A stretch of DNA of 64,000 nt. It comes from Vermamoeba vermiformis. Lineage: Eukaryota; Tubulinea; Echinamoebida. The position numbers were made by a program, and so were the translations under genes. Where the stretch lies: positions 496,001 through 560,000 of the forward strand of contig JBEWZL010000232.1 of the NCBI GenBank assembly GCA_045837725.1. The letters are read 5' to 3'. Positions 1-11,978 of this stretch are shown here, in pieces. Every line of letters starts with the position of its first letter. Position 1 is the stretch's first letter. The notes below the pieces were generated by a model. It did not search any database and had not been told where the DNA came from. It saw only the letters and a list, made by a program, of their open reading frames with translations.

Positions 1-295
1 GCAATTAAGCGTGGCTAATCCTATTGGTTTGGCGGTCGGATGCGCTGAAGTTGCATTATTTATTTTCGGAGTATGGGGAGCAGCGAGGTTAGCGAGATTC
101 CCGCTTATTTTGTTCGCCATCCTCTCTTTGCTCTTGATTGGTCTCAATCTTGCCGCACTAATCCTCTACCTCATTGCCTACAACAACAACTACAACGCTT
201 TGGACTTTGTCTGGTACATTTTGTCGATCGCGTTCTTGATCATTTTGTTCATCTTCTCTATCATCCTCTCAAGACGCGCCAGACATGTATGCTAA
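1..295 (+). CDS. 3' end of a small multi-pass membrane protein
   Basis: The reading frame is open at the left edge and stops at 293-295; the first in-frame residues seen read QLSVANPIGLAV. About 97 residues are visible. They form three strongly hydrophobic helices separated by short loops (one with an Asn/Tyr-rich stretch, YNNNYN) and end in a basic tail (SRRARHVC), which suggests a polytopic membrane protein with a cytosolic C terminus. An AATAAA at 335-340 sits 40 bp past the stop. The start and any upstream exon lie outside the window. I do not recognise the family; tetraspan MARVEL-like proteins look similar in outline but no diagnostic motif is visible. Confidence 0.6.
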   Translation, partial: QLSVANPIGLAVGCAEVALFIFGVWGAARLARFPLILFAILSLLLIGLNLAALILYLIAYNNNYNALDFVWYILSIAFLIILFIFSIILSRRARHVC

Positions 296-441
296 ACTAT
301 TGGCCAAAATGCCTGCGAATTAATGTAAATAGCGAATAAAACCTTTTTTAGAAAACTCGATCTAGTTTATTAACCGTCTGTTACATAATAACGTCAAAGA
401 TATAGACAAAAATAAATAAGTTTAGTTGCTAAATAATGTAT

Positions 442-1113
442 TTACAATAAGAAAAGGAAGACAACAAGAATAACGGTACACAACGCCACCGGATCTTTTA
501 GAGCATTTCCTAATTAGTTAGTTAATATGGAATTCAGGTTATTTCTAAATAATAAACGATCTAACGACAGCAATGCAATTTTTTGCTTACCAGCCTCATT
601 GCAGTGATGGTGATCGACGTAGATCACACCGTACATGTTGTACGGAACTCCATGACCCTCGCAATAGTAAGGGTATACTCCAGCGTCATTTAGCACGACA
701 GACCTTGAGCCTCCTTCGGACGCAGCAGGAATTGGACTTTGCTGCGACGGATACTTTGTTTGATCCTCTAAAGATGTGTAAATAACGAAAATTAATCGAA
801 TAATTACGTATAAGGTACGTAAACAATGTAAATAGATATACTCTGAAATATCCTACTTACTTGCGTCAATGTAACCAGGTACGAGTGGATGCACGGAGAA
901 GTCTCCGACGAAAGAAACATTTGTGCCTGGATCTACCACCATACAAGGAGGGGTGTATCTAAATGACCAAAATCCAACTGTTACTGCTGAAACGCCAGCA
1001 TTATCAGTTGCAGTGGAGTAGGTACATCCGTTGATTACGTCATCGCACGAGTGAGCTGCTGTCAGTGTCACTAAATATAATAATGATACTCCAATTATAA
1101 TATTATTTTTCAT
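442..1113 (-). CDS. Membrane-tethered cupredoxin (type 1 copper) domain protein
   Basis: Exons: complement(join(442..509,591..767,861..1113)), 165 aa. An N-terminal signal peptide (MKNNIIIGVSLLYLVTLTAA) is followed by one cupredoxin fold. Type 1 copper ligands are visible: His in FSVHPL, then Cys, His and Met in YPYYCEGHGVPYNM, the usual C-x2-H-x5-M end of plastocyanin-like proteins. The third exon adds a purely hydrophobic tail (VALCTVILVVFLFLL) after a short polar stretch, typical of a GPI-anchor signal or tail membrane anchor, so the domain should face outside the cell. A paralog with the same plan lies at 56115-56884. The copper site implies electron transfer or copper binding; the partner is unknown. 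It converges with the membrane gene ending at 295. Confidence 0.85.
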
Positions 1114-1553
1114 TAATTATGCTGTAGTTGTGCAAATTATCGCATTGAACAAAGGCTTTCAAAAAAATGCGATATATTTATAAAATCACGATCAATCTTT
1201 GAACAAAAAATATGAAGTCTCTTAAAAAAGGAATAATTTTCTAATCTACGTGAAATCGGACTGAAATACTGAAAGCAGGACGAAAAAATTGATCTCACAC
1301 CTTAGCATCCGGCCAAGAAAACACTTGGAGCACGAATTATGACCTAAAACAAACAAGCCCTGTTAGATATAGTACTACGGAGAATTTAAGAAGCAGCACG
1401 TCGTCGCAAAATTAGATTCAAATTGGAAGAAATTTCAGGTGAAAGTCGATTGGATCAATTTGGTTTGTCGTGACCTTTGCGAGTATTAAAACCACTGGTG
1501 AAGGCCTTTCCTTAAATTCAAGCAACTATCTAAACAGAAAACAACAAATCAAA
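1114..1553. promoter_or_regulatory. Divergent intergenic region between the cupredoxin and small membrane protein genes
   Basis: This 440-bp AT-rich spacer separates the cupredoxin start (going left) from the start at 1554 (going right), so it should hold both promoters. I see no coding frame, RNA gene or repeat. A frame open from 1470 begins with GTG; I prefer the ATG at 1554, which follows an A-rich leader and opens directly into a signal peptide. Confidence 0.5.
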
Positions 1554-1960
1554 ATGAATTCCAAGTGGACATACCTTCTAATTGTCGTGGGCTTGATCGC
1601 TGTGATCTTGCCTTACGTAGCAGCCGCAGACACTGCAGAAAAGACTATGCAACAAAAGATTCAAGAAAAGGTCGCTGAAAAGGTGAAAGAGCAAGTCGTC
1701 GAAGAAGTTCAAGAGCAAGTTCGTCAAGGTAAATCTGAAAACAATTGTACAAACATTATTTCAATTAATTGCAAAATAATCAAATATTCGATTTGACTAA
1801 TAAAATTGTAGAAATGCTTCAAACCATGGCCAAGGCTAACGCGGCAGCGTCTGCTGGCGGATCCCTTCCCGGCGATATGGAACGCGCTTTCCAATGGCGA
1901 ATTACTGTCTTCGGATTTATCTGGTTCACTTTTGTATTTATTGTCGGCTATTTCATCTAA
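1554..1960 (+). CDS. Small membrane protein with signal peptide, charged coiled coil and C-terminal helix
   Basis: Exons: join(1554..1728,1812..1960), 107 aa. Residues 1-25 form a signal peptide (MNSKWTYLLIVVGLIAVILP..YVAAA). Residues 27-60 are a strongly charged amphipathic helix rich in Glu, Lys and Gln in near-heptad runs (KIQEKVAEKVKEQVVEEVQE), likely a coiled coil. A short Ala/Gly linker follows, then a C-terminal aromatic-rich membrane helix (FGFIWFTFVFIVGYFI) ending at the stop. The topology suggests a small lumenal or extracellular coiled coil tethered to the membrane. AATAAA lies at 1975-1980. I do not recognise the family, and nothing nearby suggests its role. Confidence 0.8.
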
Positions 1961-2108
1961 GCAAGTGACTTGTAAATAAATAATTTTTTATCGCTAGATC
2001 TACGTCACCATACTAACAATGGCATTCAAAAACATTACCTATACTACTATTGTATTTCTTAGTGAATGAAGATAGAAATTGGTTGAACGCACGAGCCAAA
2101 AAAAAAAT

Positions 2109-2160
2109 GCGCCAAGCCCGCCAAAAAACCGTTACAGCATTTAAAAGTTGAATTTGGCGG
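2109..2160. promoter_or_regulatory. Cluster of three E2F-like sites upstream of DNA polymerase epsilon
   Basis: Within 112 bp of the polymerase ATG there are three matches to the E2F/DP site (TTTSSCGC or its complement): GCGCCAA at 2109-2115, CCCGCCAAAA at 2117-2126 and TTTGGCGG at 2153-2160. Replicative polymerase genes are classic E2F targets in animals, plants and several protists, so the cluster fits G1/S control. The sites are seen in the sequence; their function is inferred. Confidence 0.55.
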
Positions 2161-2220
2161 TGGTTTATTTTCGACACGAACCGAGCAGTAACCACGTATT
2201 ATGCGGATATAGATATTAAA

Positions 2221-5200
2221 ATGTCCAGCAAATACGGAAAGGAGAATAAAAAGCGAGATCTTAATGTCAAGCAAGATTTCGGCGCCAAGAAGAATTTTAC
2301 AAAGCCTTCCGTCTCTAAAGGTCATATGTTTGACAAGAGCTCTGATAAAGATGGGGATAGTAACTATGCCTCGTTATTGGAGCTCTGTAAGAAAGAGCAC
2401 GCGATGGATGTATTATTCGGATTCGAACGAATTAATGACAGCCCAAAGGATCATACTAGAGTCGGATGGCTTATAAATATGCACCCGGTAATTATTATAA
2501 TATTTTCAAATTATTCCTGTTCTAATTAACGTTATTTCAGACAATTGTGGAGGACAAAGAAAATCATATTGTAAAGAGCGCTGTTGAATATTATTTTGTA
2601 CAAGAAGATGGCTCGACGTTCAAAGCAGTCATTCCTTATAATCCTTACTTCTATTTGGGAATCAAGGTAAGATCTGTTTTGACGCGCCAAAAAGTCAGAT
2701 CAAATGTAGTAACCGAATTTTATTTTAGGAGGATTCTTTCCGTGAAGTTGAAACATATCTTAAGCGAAAATTCGATCGTCTTATCCACTCGATCGAGATG
2801 ACAGATAAAGTCGATCTTGAAGTCGTAAGTTAGCAATTCTTGCTTCATTTTGTGCCTTTTTACTGACCAATATATACAGAAAAACCATTTGTCTGGTATT
2901 TTGACTCCTTACATTAAAGTCAAGTTCAACACAGTTCAAGATCTACTCAGAGTGCGTTCACAGCTCTCTCCGATCGTGAACAAGAATAAGGACCGCGTAC
3001 GTGAGTCAGAGTCCACTTTTGATGAAGATTCAAGCTCTGGGTAAGTCATATTAACGCTAATCTGATGGTGCACGTACTAATCAGATCTTGTGATAGCGTT
3101 GAGAAGGAAGACTACGCCTCTTATATTGTCGACATGCGCGAATACGACGTAATTTACTACCAACGTGTCTCAATCGACTCAGGTAAGCCCTACAGACTGC
3201 TCAGCTCATGCTTGTAGATCGCGTACTGACTTTTGTTTCAGGCATTCGATGCGCCTATTGGTACGATGTTGAAGTCAAGAGCGGTCAAGTCGAAATGAAG
3301 CACAGAGAAGACATGCTCGTGCGTGCTGAGCCTCGTGTCTTGGCTTTCGATATTGAAACGACTAAGCTCCCGCTCAAGTTTCCTAATCCGGAAATTGACA
3401 AGGTCATGATGATTTCTTACATGATCGATAGACAAGGTTATTTAATTATCAACCGATCTATTGTATCTGAAGACATTCAAGACTTTGATTACACGCCTAA
3501 ACCTGAATACAAAGGTCCATTCCATACTTTTAATGAAAAAGACGAGGTATGTGGAATAACCGCTAAAAAATCATCGAAATACTAACAAGTACCTCCTTAA
3601 TTACAGAAAGGTGTTTTGATGCGCTTTGCTCAGCACATCCGCGAAACCAAACCCAACGTTTACGTCACTTTCAACGGAGACATGTTCGACTGGCCTTTCT
3701 TAGAGCGACGTTACAAAGAGAACGGCATGAACATGTACGACGAGATTGCCGTCAAGCTTGATGGTTCGAAAGAGTTCTACACCAGCCGTTTTGCTCCTCA
3801 CATTGACGCGCACAAGTGGGTTGACCGTGACTCGTACTTGCCTCACGGAAGCAGAAACTTGAAGGCTGTGACTAAAGCTAAGCTGGGCTACAACCCGATT
3901 GAAATTGATCCCGAAGAAATGGTCAAATTTGCCGCACAACGTCCGCAAGAGATGGCCAACTACTCAGTTTCAGACGCCGTGGCCACGTACTATCTGTACA
4001 TGCAATACGTGCATCCCTTCATCTTCTCACTTTGCAACATCATTTCAATGCACCCTGAAGATGTGTCGCGCAAGGGTACTGGTACTTTGTGCGAGTCCTT
4101 ATTGATGGTAAGCAAACACTCATCGAATGTTGCGTTGGATCTAAGTTTTTAACTCGTGCAGACGGAAGCGTTCAAAGCCAACATTATTTACCCGAACAAG
4201 AAGGTCGGAGGCGCTACTAAAGTCTTCAAAGGCCACCCTATTGAAAGCGAGACTTACGTCGGAGGTCACGTCGAATCTTTGGCTGCCGGTATTTACCGCA
4301 GCGACTTGCCTTTGGACTTTAAACTCAACAGCGACGCGGTGCAGCAAGTAAGTACTATCATATATATTGGTCGCTTATTTAAATTCTAATCCTCTGTAGA
4401 TGATCGATCAAGTTGAAGAGGTCATGAAATTCGCCGTTGAAAAAGAAGCTGGCGTCAAAGTTGATGAAGTTGAAAACTGGGAAGAAATCCGTCGTGATAT
4501 TGTTGGCAAGCTTGAAGCATTGAAGAGTGCTCCTCAAGTGACCGAGACTCCTCTCATCTATCACGTCGACGTTGCTGCTATGTATCCCAACATTATTTTG
4601 ACCAACAGACTTCAACCCACCGCCATCGTCGACGAACAGATCTGCTCTGGCTGTGTTTTCAATCAACCTGAAAACCAATGCCAACGCAAGTTGGACTGGG
4701 AATGGCGTGTCGACTACTTGCCGATTAGCAAGGGAGAATACGACAGAGCTATCGAGCAACTCGAAATTGAGCGTAAGTTGGCTCTGTTATGTTTGCTAGT
4801 TTGCTTTATAATGCTAATCTTTCCTCCTTAGGCTTTACTATGAAGACCAAGACTGGCGAGGAGAAGCAAGTTCGTTTCTGGGAATTGCCTCGCGAAGAAC
4901 AAAAGAACAAGATCAAGAAGCGTATCAAGGACATTTGCCGCACAACTTACAAGAAGACGCACGAAACTGAAACTGTGTTGAAGAAGGACACTGTTTGCAT
5001 GCGTGAAAATCCGTTCTACGTCGACACTGTGCGCGCTTTCCGTGACAGACGTTACACGTACAAGAACTTGCAGAAAGTCTGGCACAAGAAGCACGATACT
5101 GCCAAGAAAGAACAGTCCGCTGAGAAGCTCAAAGAGGCTCAAAGCATGCTCATCTTGTACGACTCTTTGCAGCTCGCGCACAAGTGTATTTTGAACTCTT

Positions 5201-8200
5201 TCTACGGTTACGTCATGAGAAAGGGCTCTCGTTGGTACTCTATGGAAATGGCCGGTATTGGTAAGTTCTCACATCATCAATTCAAGTTCATTTCGCTAAC
5301 TAATGTTTTCATCTAGTCACGCACACTGGTTCAAACATCATTAAGCGTGCCAGAGAGTTGATTGAAGCTGTTGGTAAGCCCTTGGAGTTGGACACGGACG
5401 GTATTTGGTGTGCATTGCCTAAGAGCTTCCCTGAGAACTACGAGTTCAAGCTCAACAACCCTGACAAGAAGAGCTTCGTTTTCTCGTACTTGTGTACCGC
5501 TCTCAACGCTCAAACTCACCGCGAGTTCAACAACGAGCAATACCAAACGCTTATCAACCCCGAGACCTTGGAATACGAGACTAAGGACGAGTGCACAATC
5601 TTCTTCGAAGTCGACGGTCCTTACCGCGCCATGGTCTTGCCCACTTCTAAGGACGAAGGCAAACAAATCAAGAAACGTTATGCTATCTTCGCACAAGACG
5701 GTCGTTTGGCCGAATTGAAAGGTTTCGAAATCAAGCGTCGTGGTGAACTCAAGTTGATCAAGGACTTCCAATCGCAAATCTTCAGCAGCTTCTTGGAAGG
5801 CAAGTCTTTGCGCGAGTGTTACGATGCCGTCGCTAAAGTGGCTGAACACTACTTGACCATTCTTGAGACTCGTGGTGAAGCCCTTGACGACGAAGAACTC
5901 TTGGGCATCATCTCTGAAAGCAAGAACATGAGCAGAAAGATGGAAGACTATGCCACTACTAAGTCTCCTGCCATGACCTGCGCCAAGCGTCTCGGTGAAT
6001 TTTTGGGACAAATCACCAATCTCCAAGGCATGACTTGCAGATACATTGTGTCAACCAAACCCGAAGGCACCGCTGTCGCTGAACGTGTTATTCCTGCTGT
6101 CATCTTCTCCGCGCCTACTGAGACTCAAGTCAAGTGGTTGCGATTGTGGTGCAAGGACAACGCACTCGATGAGAACTGCTTGCGTGACATTGTTGATTGG
6201 GAGTACTACAAGTAAGTAATACACAGCGTAGTACACGAAACACATGTGCTAACAATATCTTCAGGGCTCGTTTGCAATCAACTGTTCAAAAGATGATTAC
6301 TCTTCCCGCTCACTTCCAAGGCATCGAAAACCCACTTAAGGAGCTGGTGCCTCACCCCGACTGGGTAGGTTAATCGACTTTTTTTGTATTTAGATGATCT
6401 GCTAATACTCCGACTTGTAGTTGATCAAGAACCAGAAACAAAAGGAAGACGCTGTCAAGCAACGCAAGATTGACAACATGTTCCAAAAGATTGACAAGCC
6501 CGTTGAACAGCCTCGTATTGTCGCTATGGATATTGAAGATATGGGTTCAGTTGCAACCGCTCACTCTGCCAGTGCCAGCGGCTACTCGGGTGAAAGCGAA
6601 GTGCGTGTCAACAAGGGCAAGAAGCGCTCTCGCAAGTCCTTTGAAGGCGACAAGTACGGCTTGGACGTCGTCTCGAGCGAAGAAGAGACTGAAGAGCCTC
6701 CTAAGGAAGAAGAGGATTATCAAGCTTGGTTGGCTTATCAAAAGAACAAGTGGAAGAAGTTGAGACGTGATCGCAAGCGCAGAAAGGAACTCTTTGGAGA
6801 GGTCAGTAACAAGCTAGATCCGCTACACGGAACTCGACTAATGAGTTTGTTATAGAATGCCAGACAGCTAAACAACAGAAACGCCACTGGTGTTGAAAAT
6901 CTCTTCCAACGTCAATCCATTACGTTGTTGTCTAAGCCCTGGCAGATCATTCAAATCACCGAGACAAACACTCCCGGAAAGTTGAAGATCTGGCTCATGG
7001 ACGACAACAGCATGTTCTCGACTTACCTTCTCGTTCCTCGCCGATTCTACTTGAACTGCTACAGCGCTCAACACGAGACTGTTGGCAAGAAAGTTGCTAG
7101 CCACTTGCCTCGATCTCGCAAGAGATTCTACTTGTACGACATTGAGCTTGATGAGGACAAGTACCAGAACAGCTTGAAAGAGATCGAATTGCAACGAGTT
7201 GACCCTGAAGTAGAAGGTTTCTACGAAAGTCAATTGCCGCTCGAATACAGAGCTGTGTTGGATCTCGGTTGTATGGCCAAAGTTAAGTCTTCGGCCAAAG
7301 ATCATCCCACACATCAGCCTTGGACCCTCGACAAGCTCGACACGCTCTCCTCGACGCAGTATCTCACTCAAATGAAGCCCAGATTCATCTACTTGTACCA
7401 GAGTCAGAGCGATCCGAAGGGCCTTGTTGGTTTGTACTTCCCTCACACTCAGAGATTCGAAGTGTTCTTCGGCACTCCTCACTCTCAAGAGGTTATGGGC
7501 AGCGTTAAGACCAACCTTAGTGAACTCAAGGTACTTGCCAATCTCCATTTTTTGAAGTTCATTTTCTAATGTTATTAGGGTTTCTCTGAATTGAACCTCA
7601 GCGTCGAGACTCATCGCAAAGAAAGCTTTGAAAAGGCCTGTGTTGCGGCCAATGCTCTTCTCTCCACTCACAAGACGCAATACCCTGGTCCTATCGTCTT
7701 GGTCTGCCAAACTTCGACGCACACCAGCGTTTTGAAGCGAAACATGCCTATGCTCGAAGAGTTCCCTAAAATGGAAATGGCACCGCACGAGAAGGACAAC
7801 CAATACCCGTTATTCGGATGGTTCACATTCGCTGCTGTCTCCTTCGCTCAACGCGCCTTTCAAATTAGCAAGTGGTTCGATACTGCTATTTTGCTTGCTC
7901 GTTACGCACAAGTACCTATTGGAAACTTCGGTCCCGACTTCCAAATTCTTCTGAGCGACATCTTCTTCGCTAGAAGACTCAAGCAGAACGATCACGTGCT
8001 TTGGTGGTCGAACAGCGACAAGCCAGATCTCGGTGGCAACGAAGAAAACGATAACGGATTCGTTGATGAATTGGCCAACCCCGAGATCTGCAGACCCATC
8101 TGCCACGAGACCATTTCGATTGAAATTGACGTCACTGGTCTCGCCATCAACACCATCTTGTCTGCCAGCCACATTGCCGATCTCGAAGGCAACTTGAAAT

Positions 8201-9790
8201 TTGCTACTGCCGACGACAATACTCCTACTCCAGCCCTCGCTGAAGATGATGACGGCACTAAGAGTGACATCTACTTCCATAGCGTGGATGAAGCAGCTGC
8301 TTGTGCACGTGCCTTCAAAATCTTGAAGAACTTGGTCACGTCATGGTCCGTTGATGTGTTCAAGAACGACAAGTACAATCCTTCCGCTGATATCTTCGTG
8401 CGCAACTTCTACCGATGGATCTCTAGCCCTCAATCCAAGCTCTACGATCCCGCCATTCATCGTCTCGTGCACAGACTGATCAAGAAGGTGTTTTTGCATC
8501 TGCTGAATGAAATGAAGCACTTGGGCGCCAAGGTCATCTACGCCAACTTCAACAAGATCATCATTGGCACTGACAAGCTGAAGTTGCACGAAGCTGAGTC
8601 GTACTTCAAGTTCCTCGTCAAGACGATCACCAAGAAGCCCGTGTTCCAGTACATTCAGCTCGAAGCCAAGCGCTACTGGGATGTTCTACTGTTCAAGGAC
8701 AAAGTCAACTACTTGGGCATTCCTGCCAGCGAAGGAATGGTTGATGATGAAGATATCGGTAAGTCTGAACAATGTGTTGTAACAAGCGGATCAGATCTGA
8801 CTTTTCCATTAGTTCCTGTTGCTGAATGGAACCTTGCTCAATACTTGCCGAAGACCATTGAGAAGCACTTCTTCGTCGTCATTTACGACTTCGTTCTGCA
8901 GCTCTACAAGAACAGAAAAGCTCGCGGTGACGCTCCTCGTCCCACGGACGCCAGTCAAGCCAAGGCCTCGCAAGCCGCAAAGGACGAAAACAACAAGATT
9001 GTCGATATGACCCTTGACAACTGGGAGGAAGAAGACGCTGCTGCCGCTAAGTTCAAGCCTGATGATCAAGAACAAGAGATCATTTCGTACTTGACTCAAC
9101 GTCTCTTCGTCATCACTCAGGACGTGCAACGTTCTTTGAGCAATCCTGAAGTGAACGAAGACGACGAAGAGAACCCTGGTAGATCTCTTGTGCAAGACAG
9201 CAACCCTGCTCTCGACTTCATCAAGGCCGTCTGCCACGTGCTCTCGCTTAAGAAGTCTCTCGAGATCAAAGTTGCTACCCTCAAGAGAGTAAGTTTTTGA
9301 ACACGTGACGGATGTGGTGAGCTCGTCCTAACAAACCAAACAGAACTTGCTCAAGATGGTCAACGTGCGTGAGTTCGCTACTGAAGCTGAGTTCAGAGAC
9401 CCGTGCGTGTCGTACACACTTCCCGACGTTATTTGCTCGTACTGCAATAACGCGCGTGACCTCGACTTCTTGCGCGATCCTAACTTGCTGAAACACATCT
9501 GGAAGTGCGGCATCTGCAGCCACACTTACAACAAGCAGAACATCGAACGAAGACTCATCGATATCGTTCAAAAGCGCTCGTTGGCTTACCAGACCCAAGA
9601 TCTTGTTTGTGAGAAGTGCAAGATGGTCAAGGCTGAAAATACTGCGCAGTTGTGCTCGAACTGCAGTGGTAACTTTACCTGCCGCGAGAATGCACCTGAC
9701 TTCAAGCAAGGACTGCAAGTCTTCTTGAATATCGCCAAGTACCACGACTTTAAGATGCTGCGTCACGTCGTGGACTGGTGTATGAAGTAA
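2221..9790 (+). CDS. POLE: DNA polymerase epsilon catalytic subunit
   Basis: Seventeen exons: join(2221..2487,2541..2666,2729..2824,2880..3040,3097..3182,3242..3546,3607..4107,4162..4347,4400..4772,4832..5260,5317..6211,6265..6364,6421..6801,6856..7530,7579..8758,8813..9288,9344..9790). The phase closes to 2227 aa, the size of yeast Pol2 and human POLE. This is the leading-strand replicase. The proofreading exonuclease shows Exo I FDIETT (Asp282, Glu284), Exo [11 protein letters not shown] and Exo [16 protein letters not shown]. The polymerase shows motif [12 protein letters not shown] (Asp633), motif [13 protein letters not shown] and motif C DTDG (869-871); the DTDG variant is typical of epsilon. 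CSGC..C cysteines after motif A match the Fe-S cluster site. The inactive second polymerase half and two C-terminal zinc modules (CSYC/CGIC and CEKC/CSNC) are present, so the gene looks intact. AATAAA lies near 9832. Confidence 0.98.
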
Positions 9791-9981
9791 ATCTGGTTCT
9801 GATCTGAGAACCCTGTATTATAAGACCTTTTAAATAAACCTTTTCCATAAATGCAGAATTCTTCGCAGTGCTATCGGACGACGTGGTGCCCGATCTGAAT
9901 AAACTTGATAAAATTTTGCATTTTGTGGTTTCGCGACCCTTGCTTCATTTGTCGCTATTTTCTAATAGAACAACAACTAAG

Positions 9982-10958
9982 ATGGACAGAACTCTCCTCA
10001 TTGTCAAGCCTGACGGCGTTCAACGCAACCTTGTAAGTGTCACGAGATGAAATGGATTTGCAAGTCTGAAAAACTTTACTACTGCCTCTGCGAATTACAG
10101 CATAAATATTAATACCTTTGCACGAGCACACTATAGAAATCAAGCGATTTTAGCGTTTTAAAAACAAAATCTGCTTCCACAATTAATTTTAATAATATCT
10201 CTACTACTTCTGAAAATTTCGTAAAAATCAAATACTAATAGTACTACGTCATATAGGTTGGTGAAATCCTCTCCCGCTGGGAAAAGAGAGGTTTCAAGCT
10301 CGTCGCCATGAAGCTCGTTGTCCCCTCCAAGGACCTCGCTGAGCAACACTACGGTGAGCACAAGGGCAAGCCTTTCTATGACAAGCTTGTCAACTTCATC
10401 ACCTCCGGCCCCGCCGTCTTCATTGTAAGCATTTTTGAGCTCACGAATCTCGCGATCGCAAATCATCCATCTCCATCTACATTTTTTTCTAATCGCTGGC
10501 TTATCGATTCCTATATTAACCTATTCTCATTTCGAAAGGTTTTCGAAGGCAAGGGTGTCGTCGAGACTAGCCGCAAGATGATTGGTGCCACCAATCCTTT
10601 GAACTCTGAACCCGGTACCGTCAGAGGAGATCTTGCCGTCGATATGGGCAGGTAAGAACTTAACCTAACGTGCTTATACAATTTTTTGAGTGAAGCGAGT
10701 CACGCTAGCTGAAACACCTTGGCGGCGATCGACTCACATCCACGGCTTTAGAATTAAGAAGAGTTTTGTGCTGAAATCAAATTGCTTTTCATTCTATTTA
10801 TATAACGTTTAAGTTGCAAGTAACTCACTATTTATTAAAGAAACGTTATCCACGGTTCTGACTCCAAGGAATCTGCTGCTCGTGAGATCAAGCTCTGGTT
10901 CGCTGACAACGAAGTTTTCTCCTGGACTTCTCACTCTCAAGCCGATCTCTACGAATGA
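9982..10958 (+). CDS. Nucleoside diphosphate kinase
   Basis: Exons: join(9982..10032,10257..10424,10539..10651,10841..10958), 149 aa, the normal NDPK length. The enzyme passes the gamma-phosphate from ATP to other (d)NDPs through a phospho-histidine. Visible family marks are the opening [19 protein letters not shown], the Kpn-loop region [15 protein letters not shown], and the active-site motif RNVIHGSDS with the catalytic His at residue 115; the C terminus ends in the usual YE. The start follows POLE by only 191 bp in the same direction. The introns are unusually long for this window (114-224 nt). The gene looks complete, a housekeeping cytosolic NDPK without a targeting peptide. Confidence 0.98.
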
Positions 10959-11978
10959 ACGGATCCGCTTAGCAAGCTCTAGCAGGGCAGTTAAAGTTTA
11001 TTGATAAAAGAGCTTACGCGATCTTATTAATAAATAACTTAACCAAACTCGTGTTATTCTTTATGGTTGCGCAGCGGCGTCAAAATACTGCCTCTATTAT
11101 TTATACCCTGTTTCGACGCAGTTACAGCGAATGCTACCAGCGGTACGAGTATTGAACACGAAAAATAGAATGTAGAGATTTATAAAAACATCAATTTTGC
11201 GAACCACGAAACACCACAACCACAATAATTCAATTATCTACCGTTCGCAATATGGTGTTCCAATTAGTATTTGAGTGAAGGAAAGCGAGGAGTGAGTAAG
11301 TATTTTAGAGATCTGATAAAAAATTCCATCAATCGTTCTATGGCGAATTAATTAGCCTTGTCTATTAATTATGTAACGTCGTACAACATTTTAGGATTAG
11401 AAATAATAGGACGTGGGGTTATATTTAAAAAAATTAAAAATAATTTGTTGCCTGCCTTCAATATGTAGTATATTAGTAATACTTGCCAAATCTCATTTTA
11501 TATAAATGAAATATTCTGCAATAATAGTGCAATTATTTAATAGTTAGTTGTTGCAAAAGGTAGCCGTCGCGGATTTGAGCACCAGGATCCATTTAGAATG
11601 CAGTCTCAAAGTCTACAACCAACTAGCTACAAGTATTAGCGTAATGATACATTTTGATGGTATGAAGTTTGCGTGCACGTCATGGCAGTTAGCACGTGAT
11701 GATTCACAAGCAACTTGCCGAGGGAGACATGTTGTAATGGATTGCAAGTCGTTCACGTGGCGGTAAGAAATCTCGGCTTTTTTTTTGCTAACATTAATGC
11801 GGCGACTCGCAGTAATTCATATGAATGGCAAAATTTTTATAGGTTAAAATCAGATGTGATTCTGATTCTTGGGAAGATTTAAATAGCGACCTGATTCTCA
11901 TTCGATTTCCATACTTATTCAATACACAACGCATCCTAACTAATACTATCTGCTTAATATCGTTGTGTTGTTATCGTC
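10959..11978. other. Intergenic region, no gene seen
   Basis: About 1 kb of AT-rich sequence between the NDPK stop and the cellulase start. AATAAA-like 3' signals for NDPK lie near 11030. One short open frame (11548-11766) has no signal peptide, splice partner, recognisable motif or paralog in the window, so I do not call it. The last 100 bp should hold the cellulase promoter. Confidence 0.5.

Noticed and set aside
5331-6026. Long antisense open frame across polymerase epsilon
   Set aside because: Shadow frame produced by codon bias of the real exon; no start context or splice sites.
11548-11766. Open frame of 72 codons in the NDPK-cellulase spacer
   Set aside because: No motif, signal peptide, splice sites or paralog; the length is expected by chance in 1 kb.
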